IMG/VR virus record: IMGVR_UViG_3300030098_000495
Span: 10,974 to 32,436 of that record
Length of the DNA: 21,463 nt
Source: a virus
Strand: one strand, 5' to 3'
This document shows, piece by piece, positions 21,099 to 21,463 of the stretch. Within the stretch, counting starts at the first letter, position 1; each line of letters starts with the position of its first letter. The position numbers and the translations under genes were made by a program. A model generated the notes under the pieces. The model saw only the letters and a program-made list of their open reading frames with translations, was not told the origin of the DNA and searched no databases.

Positions 21099-21463
21099 AT
21101 GGCAACAACAATAACAGCAGCAGATTTAACAGTAACAATTACAGAATCTTATACTTTAAATGGAGTTATTTATGGAAATTCATCTAATAAGGTTTTTTCA
21201 AGTAATGGTCAGGTTTTACAAAGAATCATGAATGTTAGCACTAGCGACCCTGCAATTTTAAACTTTGGGGCTGCTGATGCAGCAGGACAATTAAAAGTAG
21301 GAGATTTTAAATATTTTAGAATTAAAAATTTAGATGACACAAATTTTGTAACGTTAACTCTTTACAATGGCGCTGACTCTTTCTTTTATAAGTTAGCAGC
21401 AGGTGATACGTTTTTATTAATGAGTAATGATATGGATGCTATTGACGCAAGTACAACTTTTGG
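21099..21463 (+). CDS. Virion protein, incomplete at the window end
   Basis: An ATGGCA start follows an A-rich upstream stretch. The frame stays open for 121 codons to the window edge. The visible part is beta-rich: LTVTITESYTLNGVIYG, then a Val-Phe-Ser-Ser-Asn strand, FKYFRIKNLDDTNFVTLTLY (about 69-88) and a small-residue loop (KLAAGDTFLLM). I recall the phrase Arg-Ile-x-Asn-Leu-Asp-Asp-Thr-Asn from small virion-associated proteins of uncultured and Bacteroidota phages. Function is unknown. Position after the fibre-like gene fits a particle surface component. Confidence 0.55.
   Translation, partial: MATTITAADLTVTITESYTLNGVIYGNSSNKVFSSNGQVLQRIMNVSTSDPAILNFGAADAAGQLKVGDFKYFRIKNLDDTNFVTLTLYNGADSFFYKLAAGDTFLLMSNDMDAIDASTTF

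Noticed and set aside
1-21463. Diversity-generating retroelement acting on one of the tail-tip or fibre genes
   Set aside because: No reverse transcriptase gene and no template/variable repeat pair were seen. The lectin here is LamG-like, not the C-type fold usual for such targets. A retroelement outside the window cannot be excluded.
1-21463. CRISPR array, tRNA genes, insertion sequence or integrase
   Set aside because: No regularly spaced repeats, no cloverleaf with CCA-end pattern, and no transposase or recombinase motifs were seen.

Overview
The window looks like the packaging and virion-structure half of a tailed phage (siphovirus-type) genome, or a prophage of one. It is very AT-rich, and every gene I can support is on the + strand, packed with gaps of a few bases or short overlaps. 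The host is probably a Bacteroidota bacterium, most likely a flavobacterium-like one. The main reason is that several proteins (portal, major capsid protein, tail tube pair, tail-tip proteins, connector) carry the family signatures I know from phages of that phylum. In addition, most starts have an A-rich upstream stretch instead of a Shine-Dalgarno sequence, and TAnnTTTG boxes (the -7 element of the Bacteroidota primary sigma factor) lie in front of some gene groups. The host assignment is an inference.

Layout. 1-474 is a gene-free leader with a 9-bp direct repeat and a 12-bp palindrome, in front of the packaging genes. 490-2335 holds a TerS-like protein and TerL. 2421-3746 holds an unknown protein and a tail-assembly-chaperone-like pair joined by a T9 run that fits -1 programmed frameshifting. 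3749-10596 is the distal tail and host-recognition block: a tail-terminator-like domain fused to a LamG-like lectin domain, two large tail-tip or baseplate proteins, and a jelly-roll virion protein. 10596-13753 holds an HK97 gp10-like neck protein and the tape measure. 13773-14590 holds three small proteins (Cys-rich zinc-ribbon type, one-CXXC protein, HTH-like protein). 14646-18020 is the head and tube block: ClpP-type prohead protease fused to a scaffold, major capsid protein, terminator-like hairpin, and two tandem paralogous tail tube-like proteins. 18101-20200 holds a small Lys-tailed protein, the portal and a head-tail connector. 20212-21463 holds a virion fibre-like protein, a coiled-coil plus membrane-anchor protein (holin-accessory-like), and a truncated virion protein running off the end.

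How it fits together. TerS and TerL would pack DNA through the portal into a capsid built from the HK97-fold protein on the protease-fused scaffold. The tube proteins would polymerise along the 866-residue tape measure with help from the chaperone pair. The tip proteins and their sugar-binding-like modules would contact the host surface. The gene order is unusual: the portal is far from TerL and downstream of the capsid gene, and the chaperone pair is about 7.4 kb upstream of the tape measure.

The most notable signals are a perfect 17-bp element placed 7-8 nt before the starts of the capsid gene and both tube genes, the T9 frameshift site, the chaperone/lectin-fusion order, the probable internal scaffold start in the protease gene, and a possible dual start in the membrane protein gene. 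No CRISPR, tRNA, insertion sequence, integrase or reverse transcriptase was seen.
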